Origin: Venatoribacter cucullus
Lineage (GTDB): Bacteria; Pseudomonadota; Gammaproteobacteria; Pseudomonadales; Oceanobacteraceae
Assembly: GCF_016132445.1 (NCBI RefSeq)
Contig: NZ_CP046056.1
Location: forward strand, 992,001 to 1,056,000
Length of the DNA: 64,000 bases
Direction of reading: 5' to 3'
Shown: positions 8,112-16,828 of the stretch, one piece after another
Position numbering within the stretch: position 1 is the first letter of the stretch
Layout: every line of letters begins with the position of its first letter
Made by a program: the position numbers and the translations under genes
Notes under the pieces: generated by a model
Told to the model about the DNA's origin: nothing
Database searches by the model: none
The model's input: only the letters and a program-made list of their open reading frames with translations

Positions 8112-8201
8112 ACAACGCGCGCTGAACGCCCAACCCTCAACCCTGAACGACTAATAGCGTCTCCCGTAAAGCGTCCGGCCTCAAGCTTCAAGCGTCCGGC
8201 C
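8112..8201. repeat. Short repeats overlapping the 3' end of finR
   Basis: Bases 8112-8129 are the exact reverse complement of 5790-5807. AAGCGTCCGGCC occurs twice, at 8169-8180 and 8190-8201; the second copy lies in the last codons of finR, so its final residues (R-P-D-A) are encoded by repeat sequence. A reversed ACGGGAGACGC also lies here (8155-8167). Confidence 0.65.
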
Positions 8202-9081
8202 GGCACATCTCAATCCACGCATTGATCCCGGCGCTGCGGTATTTTTGTTTATGAATAATCAGATACAGCTGGCGGCTGAAGTCACGTTGCGGTGCGGTAA
8301 GGCGGATAAGGCTGCCGCGTTTGAAGGCATCCCCCAGGGTTATCAGGGACAAACAGCCGATGCCGAGGCCGGCTTCCACCGCGCGTTTAATGGCTTCGGT
8401 GTGTTGCAGTTCCAGGGTGACGTGCAGTTCCGGCAGCAGGCCGTGCAGGGCGCGGTCGAAGGCCTGGCGGGTGCCGGAACCGGCTTCGCGCAGAATCCAG
8501 CGGGCGCTGCGTAAGTCGGCATCGGTCAGAAAGCCCTGTTGCTGCTGCCGTTGCGCCAAATTGTCGTGCGGGTGGCAGAACAGTGCCAGTTCATCGCGCC
8601 GCCAGGGAATGATGTCCAGGTCGGGGTGGTTCAGCTCACCTTCAATCAGGCCGATATCCAGTTCGTAATTCAGCACTTTGTCGGCGATTTGCCGGGTATT
8701 GGCGACATCCAGTCGTACTGTGGCATCGGGATGGGCAGTCATGTACTGCGCCATCATACCCACCGCCAGGTAGTTGCCGATCGACAGGGTGGCGCCGACA
8801 TTCAGCGGTCCGGCTTCGGCGTGACGCAGCAGGGCCTGTTCAAAGTCCTGCGCCTGTGCCAGCAGGGCTTCGGCTTTGGGGCGCAGCAGCCGGCCCTGTT
8901 CATTCAGTTGCAGGCGTTTGCCGGCGCGGTCGAACAACTGCACACCAAACTGATGTTCAAAGTCTTTCAGCGCACTGCTGGCCGCACTTTGCGACATGGC
9001 CAGCTGGTCGGCGGCGCGGGTCAGGTTTTGAGAGTGGGCGATGGCAATAAACACCTGCAGTTGACGAAGGGTGTAGCGCAT
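8188..9081 (-). CDS. finR: LysR-family regulator, FinR-like
   Basis: This 297-residue LysR regulator has an N-terminal winged helix (about 1-60; MRYTLRQLQVFIAIAHSQNL... and MSQSAASSALKDFEHQFG) and a C-terminal effector-binding domain. The start, the LFDRAGKRLQLN wing and the divergent orientation to an fpr gene all match Pseudomonas FinR, which activates fprA and responds to superoxide and sulphite. The 123-bp divergent gap contains candidate operator repeats. The extreme C-terminus runs into intergenic repeat sequence. The family is certain; the FinR assignment is inferred from context and the N-terminal sequence. Confidence 0.85.
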   Translation of the reverse strand: MRYTLRQLQVFIAIAHSQNLTRAADQLAMSQSAASSALKDFEHQFGVQLFDRAGKRLQLNEQGRLLRPKAEALLAQAQDFEQALLRHAEAGPLNVGATLSIGNYLAVGMMAQYMTAHPDATVRLDVANTRQIADKVLNYELDIGLIEGELNHPDLDIIPWRRDELALFCHPHDNLAQRQQQQGFLTDADLRSARWILREAGSGTRQAFDRALHGLLPELHVTLELQHTEAIKRAVEAGLGIGCLSLITLGDAFKRGSLIRLTAPQRDFSRQLYLIIHKQKYRSAGINAWIEMCRPDA

Positions 9082-9089
9082 AATTGCCC

Positions 9090-9126
9090 CTTATTCGGTA
9101 AAACCGAACAAACTAATCTGAATAAG
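9090..9126. promoter_or_regulatory. Candidate FinR operator in the finR-fpr divergent promoter
   Basis: Two nested inverted repeats lie here: TTCGGT-AAA-ACCGAA (9094-9108), a perfect 6-bp dyad of the T-N11-A type expected for LysR regulators, and CTTATTC (9090-9096) / GAATAAG (9120-9126). The dyad is 9-14 bases upstream of the finR start and about 100 bases upstream of fpr, a usual place for an autoregulating, divergently acting LysR site. Confidence 0.55.
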
Positions 9127-9204
9127 TTGATTTTCCGATAGCTTGCCCTCAGTTACTCTGCTGCGCAATCCGAATCGTTATGTGTTTTCAGTCAGGAACC
9201 CGCC

Positions 9205-9978
9205 ATGAGCAATCTGATCCGCGAAACCGTTACCAGCGTGCATCACTGGAATGAAACTTTGTTCAGCTTTACCACCACACGCAGTCAGGGGCTGCGCTTT
9301 AAGAATGGTCATTTCACCATGATCGGTATTGAGGTGGAAAATAAGCCGCTGCTGCGCGCCTACAGTATTGCCAGTGCTAACTACGAAGAAGAGATGGAAT
9401 TTTTTTCCATCAAAGTACAGGACGGCCCGCTGACTTCGCGTTTACAAAAACTGCAGGTGGGCGATGAATTGCTGGTCGGCACTAAGCCGGTGGGTACGTT
9501 AATTACCGATAACCTGCTACCGGGTAAAAACCTGTACCTGCTCAGCACCGGCACGGGCTTAGCACCCTTTATGAGCATTATTAAAGACCTGGATGTGTAC
9601 GAGCAGTACGACAAGGTGATTCTGACCCACGGCGTACGCTGGGTGTCGGAGCTGGCCTATCAGCAGCGCATCGAGAACGAATTGCCGAACAACGAATATT
9701 TTGGCGATGTGGTGCGCGAGAAGCTGATTTATTACCCGACCGTTACCCGCGAGCCGTTCCGCAATAATGGTCGTTTAACCGATGCCATTACCAGCGGCAA
9801 GCTCACCCGTGATATTGGCCTTGCGGATCTGAACCCGGAAACCGATCGCTTCATGTTGTGTGGCAGCCCGGTCATGCTGGATGACTTAACGACAATTCTG
9901 GACCGCATGGGCTTTAAAGAAGCCCGTGGCGGCCAGCCGGGGCATTATGTGATTGAACGGGCGTTTGTGGAGAAGTAA
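9205..9978 (+). CDS. fpr: Ferredoxin/flavodoxin-NADP+ reductase
   Basis: Fpr moves electrons between NADPH and ferredoxin or flavodoxin, supporting Fe-S repair and oxidative-stress defence. The 257-residue protein has the FAD-binding RAYSIAS motif (R-x-Y-S), the NADP-binding STGTGLAPFMS region, and LCGSPVML near the C-terminus. It ends in FVEK, as in the subclass I Azotobacter/Pseudomonas enzymes. AGGA precedes the ATG. It is divergent from the LysR gene finR, and a strong hairpin terminator follows. Confidence 0.95.
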   Translation: MSNLIRETVTSVHHWNETLFSFTTTRSQGLRFKNGHFTMIGIEVENKPLLRAYSIASANYEEEMEFFSIKVQDGPLTSRLQKLQVGDELLVGTKPVGTLITDNLLPGKNLYLLSTGTGLAPFMSIIKDLDVYEQYDKVILTHGVRWVSELAYQQRIENELPNNEYFGDVVREKLIYYPTVTREPFRNNGRLTDAITSGKLTRDIGLADLNPETDRFMLCGSPVMLDDLTTILDRMGFKEARGGQPGHYVIERAFVEK

Positions 9979-10017
9979 GCCCGCTGCTTCTGGATAGATT
10001 GTGCGTCAACCGGCTCG

Positions 10018-10076
10018 GCCCGGTGGTGGTAGGAGGTGGCATCCTGGCCTGCTTTTTACCACCACCGGGCTTTTTT
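10018..10076 (+). terminator. Long-stem terminator after fpr
   Basis: GCCCGGTGGTGGTA (10018-10031) pairs perfectly with TACCACCACCGGGC (10057-10070) and is followed by TTTTTT (10071-10076). The 25-base loop is unusually long for a terminator and could itself pair GGA with TCC. It lies 40 bases after the fpr stop. Confidence 0.85.
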
Positions 10077-10184
10077 GTGGGCGCGGGGCAGGCTCTGGCA
10101 TTAATTCTGCTTATTCCTTCTGATAGCGGTTTTCCCGACGGAAAACCGACACTGAGTATTGATTGCTGTGACGGAGGAATGACA

Positions 10185-10634
10185 ATGCCGGGACAAGGTA
10201 CCGTTGAAGACGTGGTGCGCTGCCTGAATTTTGCCCAGGACGTGGGTAAGCAGATTAAGGCGGCTGGCTACCAGCTGGAAAAAGCCGATATGAAGATGCT
10301 GCTGGCGGATCTGACTGCGGCGGTGGCGTCGGCCAAAATGGAGCTGAGCCTGTTGCAGGGCGTGTGTGAAGCCCGCGATGCGGAGCTGATCCGTATGAAT
10401 GAAGTGCTGGTATTCAAAGGCAATTTACGCCGCCGCGGTGATGGCTATTACAAAACGCTGGATGGCCGCCCTTATGGCCAGCCTTATTGTTCTTACTGCT
10501 GGGAAGGCAGCCAGAAACTGCTGCATCTGCACAGTAAAATTCTCAGTCGTGATGTGCGGGTGTGCCCCGGTTGCAAGAACGAATATCAGGCGGCGCGTAC
10601 GCCGTATCTGGAAGCGGATGGCTTAATGGTCTGA
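10185..10634 (+). CDS. Unknown protein with helical N-terminus and C-terminal zinc ribbon
   Basis: I do not recognise this 149-residue protein. The first ~85 residues look like amphipathic helices (VEDVVRCLNFAQDVGKQIKAAGYQLEKADMKM... and AKMELSLLQGVCEARDAEL), probably a coiled coil. The C-terminal part has two CxxC knuckles, CSYC and CPGC, about 29 residues apart, as in a zinc ribbon. I start at the second of two close ATGs (10185) because GGAGG (10173-10177) is 7 bases upstream; the first, at 10179, is too close. It stands alone between a terminator and pldA. Combined helix-plus-ribbon proteins of this size occur on phages and plasmids, but nothing here proves such an origin. Confidence 0.75.
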   Translation: MPGQGTVEDVVRCLNFAQDVGKQIKAAGYQLEKADMKMLLADLTAAVASAKMELSLLQGVCEARDAELIRMNEVLVFKGNLRRRGDGYYKTLDGRPYGQPYCSYCWEGSQKLLHLHSKILSRDVRVCPGCKNEYQAARTPYLEADGLMV

Positions 10635-10742
10635 GCGCGCTGTGACCGGGTTAAAAAACCGGCCGCAGCGCGGGTTCAATGCTGTCAGAATCCGGATAAA
10701 GCTGGTTATAGTAGCGGCTTGCTAACTTCCGGAGCCACGCTG

Positions 10743-11789
10743 ATGCTTACCCGTGCCAGCCTTATGTGCATATTGCTGTGTTTTTTGCCCTTGCCGGTCA
10801 TGGCCGCCGCAACGTCGTCGGTTACTGAGGCGGAAGAGGATGATCCGGAAGCCAGTCTGGGCTCCTTATTGCCGGAAAGTGGCCCGGTACGGACGGAGAC
10901 CCGCAAAGTGGAGGTGGTGGCAGAAGAAGAATTTAACCGGGCCATCCGCCGCCTGCCGCAACTGGTGGAAAAGATCCGCATTGAACGACTGGCGGCTGAC
11001 AGCCGTTTTGTGTTGTTGCCGCACCGGCCCAATTATGTGCTGCCGTTAACCTGGCAATCGTCTCCCAGTGACCGGGAAGTGGATAAATTGCTGCAGAATA
11101 TTACCGGTAACCCCACGGCCAGTCGCGGTGATGAGGGCAATGATCATCTGGAAGCGGTGTTTCAGCTGAGCATTAAATACCAGTTGGCTAGTGATATTAT
11201 TGGTAAGCACAGCCGCATTGATGTGGCTTATACCAACCGGTCCTTCTGGCAGGCGTACAACGAAGATATTTCCCGTCCGTTCCGGGAAACCAACCATGAA
11301 CCCGAACTGATTTTTTCCTGGCAAACGCGCAATAAATACGTCGATTATTTTTCCCTGGCGTTAAATCATCAGTCTAATGGTCAGACCAGCAGCTTATCGC
11401 GCAGCTGGAACCGGGTGATTTTTGAAGCCGGTTCGGTCACCCGGCAAGGCATTATCAGTGCCAAACTCTGGTGGCGGATGCCGGAAAAAAGTGGTGCCGA
11501 TCCGTTAGACCCAACCGATGATGATAATCCGCGTATTGAACATTACATGGGGCCAGGTGAGCTGCGTTATCTGTACCCTTATGGTCAGCACAACTTAACA
11601 GTGATGCTGCGCAATAACTTTAAATGGGATGACAATCGCGGGGCTATTGAGCTGGGCTGGACCTTTCCGCTGACACCGCGCATTAAAGGCTATGTGCATT
11701 ATTTCAACGGTTATGGCGAAAGCCTGATTGATTATGACCGCCATCAGCAGCGCTTTGGCGTGGGCGTGTCATTAAGCGATTGGCTGTAA
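10743..11789 (+). CDS. pldA: Outer-membrane phospholipase A
   Basis: PldA (OMPLA) is an outer-membrane beta-barrel that removes acyl chains from phospholipids that have leaked into the outer leaflet. The 348-residue precursor has a clear signal peptide (MLTRASLMCILLCFLPLPVMA). The active-site signature is present: LNHQSNGQ supplies the catalytic His and Ser, and SRSWNR the Asn of the His-Ser-Asn triad. YTNRSFWQAYNEDISRPFRETNHEPE is the family's N-terminal barrel motif, and the alternating C-terminal strands end in VGVSLSDWL with an aromatic-rich last strand. CGGAG lies 8 bases before the ATG. It appears to be a single-gene unit. Confidence 0.93.
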   Translation: MLTRASLMCILLCFLPLPVMAAATSSVTEAEEDDPEASLGSLLPESGPVRTETRKVEVVAEEEFNRAIRRLPQLVEKIRIERLAADSRFVLLPHRPNYVLPLTWQSSPSDREVDKLLQNITGNPTASRGDEGNDHLEAVFQLSIKYQLASDIIGKHSRIDVAYTNRSFWQAYNEDISRPFRETNHEPELIFSWQTRNKYVDYFSLALNHQSNGQTSSLSRSWNRVIFEAGSVTRQGIISAKLWWRMPEKSGADPLDPTDDDNPRIEHYMGPGELRYLYPYGQHNLTVMLRNNFKWDDNRGAIELGWTFPLTPRIKGYVHYFNGYGESLIDYDRHQQRFGVGVSLSDWL

Positions 11790-11810
11790 CAACACGCCTG
11801 GCCGGCGAAC

Positions 11811-13688
11811 TTATTCAACAATAAATTTTTCGACGGTCTGGTTCAGACGGCTGGCCAGCTGCGCCAGCACCCGGCTGGCTTCGGCGGCCTGGCTGGCTTG
11901 TTCATGGCTGGTGGCAGCCAGTTCATTAACTGTAAGAATATTACGGTTAATTTCTTCCGCCGCGTAGCTTTGTTCTTCGGCAGCGGTGGCGATCTGGGTG
12001 TTCAGATCATTAATGCTGCTGATGTTGCTGTAAATGCTTTCCAGTGCGCTGCTGGTTTCACTGACTTTACGGATACCGACTTCGGCACGGTCGCGTGATT
12101 TCAATACGGTGGCCACCACATCGGCAGTGCCTTTATTGAATTCAGTAATATTGCTGCGGATGGATTCGGTGGATACCTGAGTGCGGCTGGCCAGGGTGCG
12201 CACTTCATCGGCCACCACGGCAAAACCGCGCCCTTGCTCACCAGCGCGGGCTGCTTCAATGGCTGCGTTCAGCGCCAGTAAATTGGTTTGCTCGGCGATG
12301 GCGCTGATTTCACCCAGAATTTCACCAATTTTCTGGCTGTCTTTCTGTAACCGGGTAATGGCTTCCGTAGCCTGCAGAATTTCAGTATTCAGGGTCTCAA
12401 TTTCGGTACGGGCATCGCTGGCAATGCCACGGCTTTGGGTCACTTCATGATGGATTTCGCTGACGGCGCTGGCCGCCTGGCCGGCATTGTTGGCAATGTT
12501 CTGAATGGTGGAGGTCATTTCCGTCATGGCGGTTACGGCTTGCGACACTTCATCCTGCTGCTGGTGGCTGGCGTCACCGACGGCTTTGGTGATGGCCGAC
12601 ATTTCTTCTGAAGCGGAGGCCACTTCGGTGGCACCGGCCTGCACCTGTGCCACGGTTTCGCGCAAGGTGGTAATCAGGCGGTCAAATGATGACGACAACA
12701 TGCCAATTTCGTCACCGGTTTTATGGTTGATTAAATGGGTTAAATCCAGATCACGGGCAATATGGCCGATTTTTTCGGTAATGGTTTGTACCGGCAAATA
12801 AATAGCGCGGGAAACTATAATGGTCAGGCCGGTAATAATGGCGAAGGTGAGCAGAATACTGATCCCCAGCGTCAGGTACACGCTTTGCGTTAACGCCTGC
12901 AGTTCCGTATCCAGTTGTTCGCGCAGCTGTTTAAAAATGCTGTCAGTCTGATGGATGGTGTCGCGCATTTCACCCTGCAGGCCTTCGCTTTCCGTTAACC
13001 CCATGTCCTGTTGTGCTTTAACCAGTTGCATAAAACGGTTCTGATACTGGTCGAGCAGGGCCTCTGCCTGGGTGGTGTCGTTTTCCTGCTGGTTCAAAAT
13101 TAACGCTGAACGCAGGGGTTCTATGCCGTCGTTAAAACGCTGAATGTAAGCGGCATCGAGGCGCAACATAAAATCTTTTTCGTGCCGGCGCAGCATCAGC
13201 ATGTGGTACAGCACATCGTAGGCCTGCGAGGCTTCCGCCATTTCTTCAATGTTGTGTACGGCTTTGCGTAATTCACCATACAGGCCCGATTTCGGATCCA
13301 GCCCAATGGTTTCCTGCAACGCCGTCAGGGCAATAAAACTGTCGTGATAGCGCTGGGTTTGTTGCTGCAGCTGACCGGTCAGGCGGGTATCAATTTCCAG
13401 CTGCTGCAGGGTATCGCTGAGGTTTTTGGTGTTATCCTGCAAGGCTTTAAAATTACTGCGGAACTGGTCGCGGTAGCGCAGTTCCAGCCGGGCCATAAAA
13501 TCTTTTTCGTTCCGGCGCAGCAGCAGAATATCGCTGTCGAGGAGTTGCAGTTGCAGTTGTGCATTGGCCAGCTGGTTTAATCTGGAAAACTGCTGTAAGC
13601 CCAGCAAGGCGGTCGCCAGCAGACCGGCGACGACCAGGGTGAGAATCAGGCTGTGTTTGTGACGGATGCTCAGGTTATTCAGATTCAT
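11811..13688 (-). CDS. Methyl-accepting chemotaxis protein with HBM sensor domain
   Basis: The 625-residue transducer starts at 13688 ([11 protein letters not shown]); a 15-codon extension to 13733 is open but not needed. A membrane segment near residues 12-30 and another near 275-297 flank a periplasmic domain with two related modules ([20 protein letters not shown] and [20 protein letters not shown]), the hallmark of the helical bimodular sensor that binds organic acids in Pseudomonas McpS-type receptors. A HAMP domain follows, then the cytoplasmic coiled coil with the conserved hairpin tip [20 protein letters not shown]. Together with motY it indicates a chemotactic, flagellated cell. The ligand is unknown. 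Confidence 0.93.
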   Translation of the reverse strand: MNLNNLSIRHKHSLILTLVVAGLLATALLGLQQFSRLNQLANAQLQLQLLDSDILLLRRNEKDFMARLELRYRDQFRSNFKALQDNTKNLSDTLQQLEIDTRLTGQLQQQTQRYHDSFIALTALQETIGLDPKSGLYGELRKAVHNIEEMAEASQAYDVLYHMLMLRRHEKDFMLRLDAAYIQRFNDGIEPLRSALILNQQENDTTQAEALLDQYQNRFMQLVKAQQDMGLTESEGLQGEMRDTIHQTDSIFKQLREQLDTELQALTQSVYLTLGISILLTFAIITGLTIIVSRAIYLPVQTITEKIGHIARDLDLTHLINHKTGDEIGMLSSSFDRLITTLRETVAQVQAGATEVASASEEMSAITKAVGDASHQQQDEVSQAVTAMTEMTSTIQNIANNAGQAASAVSEIHHEVTQSRGIASDARTEIETLNTEILQATEAITRLQKDSQKIGEILGEISAIAEQTNLLALNAAIEAARAGEQGRGFAVVADEVRTLASRTQVSTESIRSNITEFNKGTADVVATVLKSRDRAEVGIRKVSETSSALESIYSNISSINDLNTQIATAAEEQSYAAEEINRNILTVNELAATSHEQASQAAEASRVLAQLASRLNQTVEKFIVE

Positions 13689-13761
13689 GGTATTGACTGT
13701 TATGTCGGGAAACGTCAGCCAAGCATAGAACAAAAGCCATAAAGGGCCACCCGGCGGATGG

Positions 13762-14295
13762 CTAAAATCCCAATTTTGCTACCACCGCCTGCGGTTCAAT
13801 ATGCAGGGATTTCAGCATCATGCGCGCCATCCCTTCCTGCATGTTGCTGTCTTTCAATGTGTACACCGGTTGGCCGGTAAAGGCCGGCGCCAGCAGGTTC
13901 TGGGCCAGATTCTGCAGCTGCGGCTGCAACGCTGGCGCCAGGCCCTCAATGTGCAGTTCCGTAACCCGCGGATCATCAATGTAAAAGCTGTAGTCGCTGC
14001 GCTGGTAGCGCAGCTGACCGTCAACCGTAATCCAGCCATCACCGGCAAACCCAAAGGCGGTGTTAACCGCGACCCGGGTGCGGATGCTGAGGCGTTGTTC
14101 TGGCTGCAGCAGGGTGAGTAACGGCTCACTCAGGCTGAGGCTGTAGAGGCTGTGCTGTTGATGAATGGGCAGGCGGCGATCCAGTTCCTGCTGCAATTGC
14201 TGGCGGCTGAAGCGGATGTCTTGTGCCATTACGGTGTTGCTTAACAGCAGGCTGACCAGCAGCAACAGCAGTGTTTTTGGTAGGGTTATGTTCAT
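13762..14295 (-). CDS. DUF1439 periplasmic protein
   Basis: This 177-residue exported protein has a signal peptide ([20 protein letters not shown]...VMAQ) and the DUF1439 (YceB-like) layout: [19 protein letters not shown] near the start, then beta-rich sequence ending in a helical MLKSLHIEP region. YceB is a lipoprotein of unknown function; this member has no lipobox Cys and should be soluble in the periplasm. Its ATG overlaps the stop of the upstream BASS transporter gene by 4 bases (ATGA), so the two are translationally coupled and may work together, although the role is not known. Confidence 0.8.
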   Translation of the reverse strand: MNITLPKTLLLLLVSLLLSNTVMAQDIRFSRQQLQQELDRRLPIHQQHSLYSLSLSEPLLTLLQPEQRLSIRTRVAVNTAFGFAGDGWITVDGQLRYQRSDYSFYIDDPRVTELHIEGLAPALQPQLQNLAQNLLAPAFTGQPVYTLKDSNMQEGMARMMLKSLHIEPQAVVAKLGF

Positions 14296-15230
14296 GAGCG
14301 CAGTTTCCGTAGGCGGCGGTTAATCTGCCATTTCCACAGTCCGGCCAGCAGACCGGCACTGATGTATTGGGCCAGGTTGAAGATGACGGCGGGCAGGGTG
14401 GCCAGCAGACCGCCGGCCTGTACCGCCAGCGCCATGGCCGCGCCGCTGTGTTGCATGCTGACATTTAAAGCAATGGCCCGGGCTTCGGCATCGGTATGGC
14501 CGTTCCAGCGGGGCAGGAAATAGGCCAGAGCCATAGCGAGCAGGTTGTACAGTACCACCGCAGCGACCACGGAGGCTGTGACCGCGGCGGTGAGAGCCAG
14601 TTCCGTGCGGCCTGTGGCAACCGTAATGGCGATGATCAGCAGCATCAGCAGGCTGATAATGGTGTCCATCTGCGGCTGCAGGGTTTTGCTGAGGGCCGGT
14701 ATAAAGCGGTGGCAGAACATGCCGGCCAGCAACGGCAGCAGCATCAGGGTAAGGATATTCTGCAGGACCGCCGGCGCATAAAGAACGACCTCGCTGCCAC
14801 TCAGAAAGCTGATCATCCAGGGGGCATGCACGATGCTCAGCAGGGCGCCGAATACGGTAAGGCAAAACGACAGGGCGACATCACCACTGGCCAGATAGGT
14901 AAAGGCCGTGGCGGCAATGGCACCGGCACAGGCGCCGGTAATAATCAGGCCCAGTGCAACCCCGGGCTGCAGGTTCAGCAGCAGGGTCAGGCCAAAAGCC
15001 AGTACCGGCATCAGGATAAACTGCAGTAACAGCCCCATGGCCAGCGCGCTGGGATGATTCCAGAGGCGGCGGAAATCGGCCGGGCGCAGAATCAACCCCA
15101 GACAAAATAAGGTGATGGTGAGCAGCGGCAACACGGCCTCGCCCAGGCCATTCAGGCCTTCCGGCTCGAACCAGGCCAGCAGGCTGACAACAACAACCAA
15201 AACAGGAAATAAACGGGCAACTGTGAACAT
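14292..15230 (-). CDS. BASS-family (bile acid:sodium symporter-like) transporter
   Basis: The 312-residue inner-membrane protein has about nine to ten hydrophobic segments and the fold-defining motifs of the BASS superfamily: ITLFCLGLILRPADF, then GACAGAIAATAFTYLASGDVALS in the discontinuous-helix region, and ALNVSMQHSGAAMALA, which resembles the second crossing motif. Bacterial members carry organic anions such as pantothenate or 2-keto acids together with sodium; the substrate here is not readable. GGAGG is 5 bases before the ATG, a strong site. It overlaps the following DUF1439 gene by 4 bases. Confidence 0.88.
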   Translation of the reverse strand: MFTVARLFPVLVVVVSLLAWFEPEGLNGLGEAVLPLLTITLFCLGLILRPADFRRLWNHPSALAMGLLLQFILMPVLAFGLTLLLNLQPGVALGLIITGACAGAIAATAFTYLASGDVALSFCLTVFGALLSIVHAPWMISFLSGSEVVLYAPAVLQNILTLMLLPLLAGMFCHRFIPALSKTLQPQMDTIISLLMLLIIAITVATGRTELALTAAVTASVVAAVVLYNLLAMALAYFLPRWNGHTDAEARAIALNVSMQHSGAAMALAVQAGGLLATLPAVIFNLAQYISAGLLAGLWKWQINRRLRKLRS

Positions 15231-15348
15231 GGGAACCTCCGTAGCGGAACGCTATGTTACCAGCCGGCGCTGGCTTTGTGTCTGGTTCTGACCGGGGCAG
15301 GCGGTGATAATGCGGTTTTTATTCATAACCACGTCAGGGGAGCCTGTT

Positions 15349-15978
15349 ATGCAGATTGCGGTTAAGGATCTGGACTCGGTACAAAACTATCATTTGCTGA
15401 TTCAGACGGTATTGCCGCGGCCCATTGCCTGGATCTTAACGGCCAATGTCAATGAGGCCAGTGATGGCAGTGCCGGTGCCTTTAATCTGGCCCCCTATTC
15501 ATTCTTTGCGCCGGTTTGTGCCGAGCCGCCAACCCTGGTGGTGTCGATCGGTAAAAAACCCGCCGGCCCGGAAAAAGACACCTATGTGAATCTGCAGCGC
15601 GATGGCCGCTGTGTGGTGCACATTGCCTCGGTGGATGATTTACCGGCATTGAACGACAGTTCGGCGACGCTGGATTATGGCGTCAGTGAAATTGAGCGGC
15701 AGGGGTTGGCGCTCTGCGCTGAACCCGGTTGGTCGTTGCCGCGGCTGCAGCAGGCGCCGGTGGCGTTTTTATGCCGCTACCAGCAGCAGGTGGATATTGG
15801 CCCGCAGGCGCAGCATCTGGTGTTTCTGGAAGTGGAGCAGGTCTGGCTGAATGATGATATTGCCACTACGGAACCGCGCCTGCAGGTGGACGCCGCGGCA
15901 CTGAATCCGCTGGCGCGGCTGGGTGGCAGTGAATACGCCAGCCTCGGCGAGCTGATTAAGCGCCCGCGGCCGGCCTGA
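15349..15978 (+). CDS. Flavin reductase-like (FMN-binding split-barrel) protein
   Basis: The 209-residue protein is of the flavin reductase-like/DIM6 type: VLPRPIAWILTANVN near the N-terminus binds FMN phosphate, AFNLAPYSFFAPVCAEPPTLVVSIG is the core strand region, and the C-terminus has LNPLARLGGSEYASL. Proteins of this group act as FMN-dependent NAD(P)H reductases or oxidoreductases of unknown substrate. I start at 15349, where AGGGGA lies 7 bases upstream, rather than at 15304. It is divergent from the BASS transporter gene and convergent with the SDR gene, so it is transcribed alone. Confidence 0.85.
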   Translation: MQIAVKDLDSVQNYHLLIQTVLPRPIAWILTANVNEASDGSAGAFNLAPYSFFAPVCAEPPTLVVSIGKKPAGPEKDTYVNLQRDGRCVVHIASVDDLPALNDSSATLDYGVSEIERQGLALCAEPGWSLPRLQQAPVAFLCRYQQQVDIGPQAQHLVFLEVEQVWLNDDIATTEPRLQVDAAALNPLARLGGSEYASLGELIKRPRPA

Positions 15979-15998
15979 TGGCTGAGTAATAAGCCGGT

Positions 15999-16766
15999 TT
16001 ACCGGCTCAGCAATCGTAATACCTTTCCCAGTACCGCGCGCGGCAGTATCTGGCTTAAGGCCCAGCCGAGTTTGAATTGCAGGCTGACGGCGCGGTGGGT
16101 ACGGGGCTTTTCAATTTGTTGCAGCACCACATCGGCAACGTCTTCTGGGTACAGGTTAACCCCCAGTTTGTCGATGACCGGTGCACTGCGTTCCTGCGCG
16201 TTCAGCATGGGGGAGCTGACAAAGGGCGGCATGACGTCGACCACGCGAATGCCGTATTCCTCCCACTCCAGATCCAGCGCTTCGGTTAAGCCCGAGACGG
16301 CAAATTTGGAGGCGGAATAGCTGGCAAACATCGGAATACCGTAAGTTGCCGATGCTGAGCTCATGTTGATGACCAGTGAACCGCTGGTGTGGCGCAGGTA
16401 GGGAAAGGCCGCCAGGCAGCAGTTCATCACGCCGGTGACGTTAATATCGATAATCTGCTGGTGGCGTTCGGCGCTGATGTTCTCAAAGCGGTCGACCTGC
16501 AGAATGCCGGCGCAGTTAAACAGCAAGCGCAGCTGCTGTTCGTGGTCACCGGCAAAGCAACCGATTACCTGCCGGCATTGCTCGGCATCGCGTACGTCCA
16601 GCGCATAACAATGAATACGTTGTTCATCCCAGCCGAGCGTCAGCTCGCGCAGGCCGGCCTCATTAATGTCCGCCAGCCCCAGCTGCCAGCCCTGCGCGTA
16701 CAGGGCTTTGGCGGTGGCCAGACCGATGCCGGAGGCGGCACCGGTAATAAAGGCGGTTTTCATCAT
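15999..16766 (-). CDS. Short-chain dehydrogenase/reductase
   Basis: This classical SDR of 255 residues has the cofactor motif TGAASGIG (9-16), DIN after the second strand, NCAG, and the catalytic Ser...Tyr-x-x-x-Lys (MSSAS...YSASK). The SPM segment after it forms the substrate lid. The substrate is unknown. Two adjacent ATGs (16766, 16763) are possible; AAGGAA lies about 8 bases before the first. The leader just upstream is a striking A-tract repeat, described separately. It follows the pitrilysin-like gene on the same strand after 62 bases and may share its transcript. Confidence 0.9.
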   Translation of the reverse strand: MMKTAFITGAASGIGLATAKALYAQGWQLGLADINEAGLRELTLGWDEQRIHCYALDVRDAEQCRQVIGCFAGDHEQQLRLLFNCAGILQVDRFENISAERHQQIIDINVTGVMNCCLAAFPYLRHTSGSLVINMSSASATYGIPMFASYSASKFAVSGLTEALDLEWEEYGIRVVDVMPPFVSSPMLNAQERSAPVIDKLGVNLYPEDVADVVLQQIEKPRTHRAVSLQFKLGWALSQILPRAVLGKVLRLLSR

Positions 16767-16777
16767 GTTGGCGTTCC

Positions 16778-16807
16778 TTTTTTTGTTTTTTTGTTTTTTT
16801 GTTTTTG
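16778..16807. repeat. Homopolymer octamer repeat (T7G x3, T5G) in the SDR leader
   Basis: On the plus strand, three T7G units (16778-16801) are followed by T5G (16802-16807). On the coding strand of the SDR gene this is a run of CAAAAAAA units ending in the AAGGAA ribosome-binding site. Such simple repeats are prone to slipped-strand changes, so the distance or structure of the leader could vary between cells. Confidence 0.85.
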
Positions 16808-16828
16808 TGAAAGGGCTGATGGGCCGGG

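Larger units (their letters stand above)
7715..8187. other. 473-bp non-coding gap made of repeats
   Basis: Nothing in this gap between finR and the YgjP-like gene looks like a gene. From left to right it holds three 23-bp tandem units (7751-7819), an ACGGGAGACGC-containing motif (7818-7840), a terminator-like hairpin (7853-7875), a 200-bp multi-hairpin repeat (7871-8070), and a segment of short repeats reaching into the finR stop codon (8112-8201). Open frames here overlap one another and encode low-complexity translations of the palindromes. Confidence 0.75.
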
